A DNA stretch of 8,614 nucleotides. Source: Spirochaetaceae bacterium. Lineage in GTDB: Bacteria; Spirochaetota; Spirochaetia; DSM-2461. The stretch lies in NCBI GenBank assembly GCA_016342385.1, contig JAEINM010000153.1, positions 1-8,614 on the forward strand. Direction: 5' to 3'. The translations under genes and the position numbers were made by a program. Position 1 is the stretch's first letter; every line of letters starts with the position of its first letter. The notes under the pieces are model-generated. The model saw nothing but the letters and a program-made list of their open reading frames with translations. It had not been told where the DNA came from and searched no databases. Positions 6,876 to 8,614 of this stretch are shown one piece after another.

Positions 6876-6937
6876 AATTCTGCTTTTTTTGAGTTTTACC
6901 GAGCAATTATATCGAAGGATTGTATACATTGAGAGAT

Positions 6938-6968
6938 AAAAAAGAGAGTCGTAAGGCTCTCTTTTTTT
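6938..6968. terminator. Bidirectional intrinsic terminator between guaA and the PilZ-like gene
   Basis: Thirteen pairs (one U-G) join 6938-6950 with 6955-6967 around a GTAA (GNRA-type) loop. The stem is AAAAAAGAGAG against CTCTCTTTTTT. The A and T tracts on either side let it act in both directions. It lies 110 bases after guaA and touches the stop codon of the minus-strand gene. Confidence 0.85.
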
Positions 6969-7776
6969 ATCTATGGGAAGGTTTAATCTTAATCATCTCT
7001 ATGCATTCGGCTATCCACATCATATATGTGGGAGGGACCATTTCCTGATTAAATGTAATTATTATTGAGAACAATTCCTCGGCCTCATTAATAAGATCGA
7101 CCCGTTCAATGCTTCCCACCATTTCTCCAACACCTTTCAGTCCCTTGGCCTTCATCAGCAACATGACATTTACACCGGGTTTAAACTCTTTATTTACTCC
7201 GTTTATTAATACTTTTGCACTGAAAATGGAAAGCTCTGTTAATACACACGGGGTCCCATTACCGGAAATAAACAGATAGTTTTCCATAATGTTTAGACCC
7301 AATTTCCCTTCTGAATCAGAACCCAATATAATTCTTTTTTCAGCGCGTTTCTGATTCGTGGCTTCCTTCGTTACATGGGTTCCCAGAATTTTTATTAAAT
7401 CGTCTGGAGATTTATTGATAAATTCCAAAGAGATAAAATAGAGATCCGGATTATCACAGTTATATTTACTATAATTTCTGATTTTAGAATTAATAAAAAA
7501 AGATATCTCCCGATTCTGATCTTTCACAAAAAATGAATATCGAAGAGATATGGTATTTCTCTGCTTTTGAAGAAGTTGAAAAAAATCCTGATCCAGTTTC
7601 GCTAAAAGTCTAGCTTCGGTCATAGTAGAGGAATAGATGATGCAGGGAACTTTTCTCCCTCCGCATTTAAAAGAGATCTGCTCTGCAATAAGACCTAGAG
7701 ATTCTATTATATTCTGATTAAAAGTAACACTATAATCTTTATAATTCTCATATAGCTCATCGAGTTTATTTTTCAT
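6967..7776 (-). CDS. PilZ-like protein, possible c-di-GMP effector with degenerate motif
   Basis: 269 residues, no signal peptide or membrane helix, so probably cytosolic. The last 130 residues read as a PilZ-type barrel: TNQKRAEKRIIL (140-151) contains the R-x-x-x-R of c-di-GMP binders at Arg144 and Arg148. The second motif, usually [D/N]-x-S-x-x-G, appears as ELSIFSA (181-187), with Ser183 kept but Glu in place of Asp/Asn and Ser in place of Gly. The first 130 residues (start MKNKLDELYENYKDYSVTFN) have alternating strands and a central helix and may be a second, non-binding PilZ-like fold, as in proteins I associate with spirochaetes. Family assignment is from motifs only. GGGAT lies upstream of the start and a near-consensus promoter stands about 115 bases upstream. 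It is alone, convergent with guaA. Confidence 0.55.
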   Translation of the reverse strand: MKNKLDELYENYKDYSVTFNQNIIESLGLIAEQISFKCGGRKVPCIIYSSTMTEARLLAKLDQDFFQLLQKQRNTISLRYSFFVKDQNREISFFINSKIRNYSKYNCDNPDLYFISLEFINKSPDDLIKILGTHVTKEATNQKRAEKRIILGSDSEGKLGLNIMENYLFISGNGTPCVLTELSIFSAKVLINGVNKEFKPGVNVMLLMKAKGLKGVGEMVGSIERVDLINEAEELFSIIITFNQEMVPPTYMMWIAECIEMIKIKPSHR

Positions 7777-7890
7777 CTATTATCCCATAGTTTTAATAAA
7801 TTATTACATTTACAGATTATATCTTCTGTCTTATAGCAAAGGAAAGCTCATCCCTTTTTTGATCTGATATAAATATTTTATAATTGTCAT

Positions 7891-7919
7891 ATTGTAAATA
7901 CTTTATTTCGCTCTGTCAA
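7891..7919 (-). promoter_or_regulatory. Near-consensus sigma-70 promoter for the PilZ-like gene
   Basis: On the minus strand: perfect TTGACA (complement of 7914-7919), a 17-base spacer, and TACAAT (complement of 7891-7896). The transcript would start near 7884, giving a leader of about 108 bases before the ATG at 7776. Confidence 0.65.
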
Positions 7920-8018
7920 ATTTCGGATTTGAATAACAGAACCTTGTCTCTATCATATCAATATCCTTTCCACGCATACAAATTATCATATTCCGATTCA
8001 TGAATCCTAATAAATCTA

Positions 8019-8027
8019 TGGTATAAT
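8019..8027 (+). promoter_or_regulatory. Extended -10 promoter element, likely for the ATPase gene
   Basis: TGGTATAAT is an extended -10 (TGn plus a perfect TATAAT at 8022-8027). No good -35 box lies 16-18 bases upstream, which extended -10 promoters can tolerate. The transcript would start near 8034, about 130 bases before the ATPase ATG. Confidence 0.4.
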
Positions 8028-8163
8028 GATGGCTTTTCTCAGAAGAAGAATTTTATTAACCCGAATTATTGCCATCACAATCATTTTTATTTTCATGATC
8101 CCTTAGATTCTTTTTAAAGAACATTCTGGACAAATATAAACTCTGTGTTTATTATTGTACAAT

Positions 8164-8614
8164 ATGGTGAAAAGAATTATCACAAAAGAACTGGAAATCA
8201 CTGCTGGAGAATATCCGGTCATTACGATTATTGGTCCAAGGCAGTCGGGAAAAACAACACTGGCAAAAATGAGTTTTCCAGAGTATGACTATGCCAATCT
8301 GGAAAATCCAGAACTGCGCACTTTGGCAATTAATGATCCTAAAAGTTTTCTTAAACGCTATAGCCCTCCGGTTATCATTGATGAAATACAGAATGTACCG
8401 GAACTTTTGTCATGGATTCAGGTAATAACAGATAAGCATCCTGAGAAAAAAGCACAATTTATTCTAACGGGAAGCCATCAATTAAAACTGAGAGAATCCG
8501 TGACACAATCTTTAGCAGGAAGGACTGCCCTTCTAATGCTTTTCCCATTTTCATTAAATGAACTGACCAGTGATTATTTGAAAAATGACCGCAGTGAATT
8601 GTTACTTAACGGTT
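8164..8614 (+). CDS. AAA-type ATPase of the DUF4143-linked family, N-terminal part
   Basis: Open from ATG 8164 to the right edge: 150 codons plus one base of a protein that is usually about 380-400 residues, so only the ATPase half is visible. Walker A is GPRQSGKT at 24-31 and Walker B VIIDEI at 70-75 (Asp73, Glu74). A sensor-like strand ends in LTGSHQLKL (101-109), where relatives often have TGSS, and ESVTQSLAGRT and LFPFSLNEL (127-135) follow, as in this family. Such proteins are scattered, often in many copies per genome, and their cellular role is unclear; the C-terminal DUF4143 part would resemble a restriction-type fold. There is no clear Shine-Dalgarno before the ATG, and GTG at 8167 is an alternative start. 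It stands alone here after a long gap, consistent with an accessory gene. Confidence 0.85.
   Translation, partial: MVKRIITKELEITAGEYPVITIIGPRQSGKTTLAKMSFPEYDYANLENPELRTLAINDPKSFLKRYSPPVIIDEIQNVPELLSWIQVITDKHPEKKAQFILTGSHQLKLRESVTQSLAGRTALLMLFPFSLNELTSDYLKNDRSELLLNG

Larger units (their letters stand above)
7777..8163. other. 387-base intergenic stretch with two promoters and no intact gene
   Basis: AT-rich DNA between two divergent genes. It holds a near-consensus minus-strand promoter (7891-7919) and a plus-strand extended -10 box (8019-8027). There are short open frames on both strands: minus 7903-8001 (32 codons from ATG), an overlapping minus frame 7817-7915 without a start, and plus 8026-8106 (26 codons, Arg-rich then hydrophobic). 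A small dyad TTCTTT-TT-AAAGAA lies at 8108-8121. No RNA gene or repeat family was recognised. Confidence 0.6.

Noticed and set aside
7812..7829. Short inverted repeat ACAGA...TCTGT in the PilZ-like gene's leader
   Set aside because: Five pairs with an eight-base AT loop is too weak to support a regulatory hairpin or operator call.

Overview
The window is an AT-rich bacterial chromosome segment (roughly 40% G+C by eye). It holds eight genes or gene parts, separated by short intergenic regions with clear ribosome sites and intrinsic terminators. A spirochaete host is my best guess. It rests on the PilZ-like protein at 6967-7776, which resembles two-part PilZ proteins known from spirochaetes, and on the style of the Rex and GuaBA proteins. 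This is inference; no rRNA or other decisive marker is present. Most of the content is core metabolism. I see no CRISPR array, insertion sequence, tRNA, rRNA or defence island.

Layout. 1-364 (minus) is the start of an RlmD/RumA-type 23S rRNA uracil methyltransferase that runs off the left edge. Divergent from it is rex (531-1169, plus), the NADH/NAD+-sensing repressor. Rex converges on a macro-domain ADP-ribose hydrolase gene (1200-1733, minus) across a shared hairpin. Next is a two-gene operon on the plus strand: an EamA/DMT-family membrane transporter (1849-2748) overlapping by 4 bases a cytosolic glycerophosphodiester phosphodiesterase (2745-3551). A 268-base non-coding leader with three T-tailed hairpins precedes guaB (3820-5256, GTG start) and guaA (5271-6827). 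These two genes encode the steps from IMP to XMP to GMP. A strong hairpin at 6938-6968 separates guaA from a convergent PilZ-like gene (6967-7776, minus). A 387-base gap then leads to the N-terminal 150 residues of an AAA-type ATPase of the DUF4143-linked family (from 8164, plus), cut by the right edge.

How the parts relate. Rex and the macro protein both deal with NAD-linked signals (redox ratio and ADP-ribose products), but they are convergent and not in one operon. The transporter and phosphodiesterase are translationally coupled and probably act on one substrate path. guaBA is a classic guanine nucleotide operon. The most interesting non-coding feature is its leader: the 5' arm of the second hairpin (3706-3711) is perfectly complementary to the 3' arm of the third (3763-3768), so a terminator/antiterminator switch is possible. 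No known purine riboswitch core could be recognised there. I did not find a convincing novel multi-gene system; the notable items are the guaBA leader, the degenerate PilZ protein, and a possible small decayed reading frame at 7817-8001.
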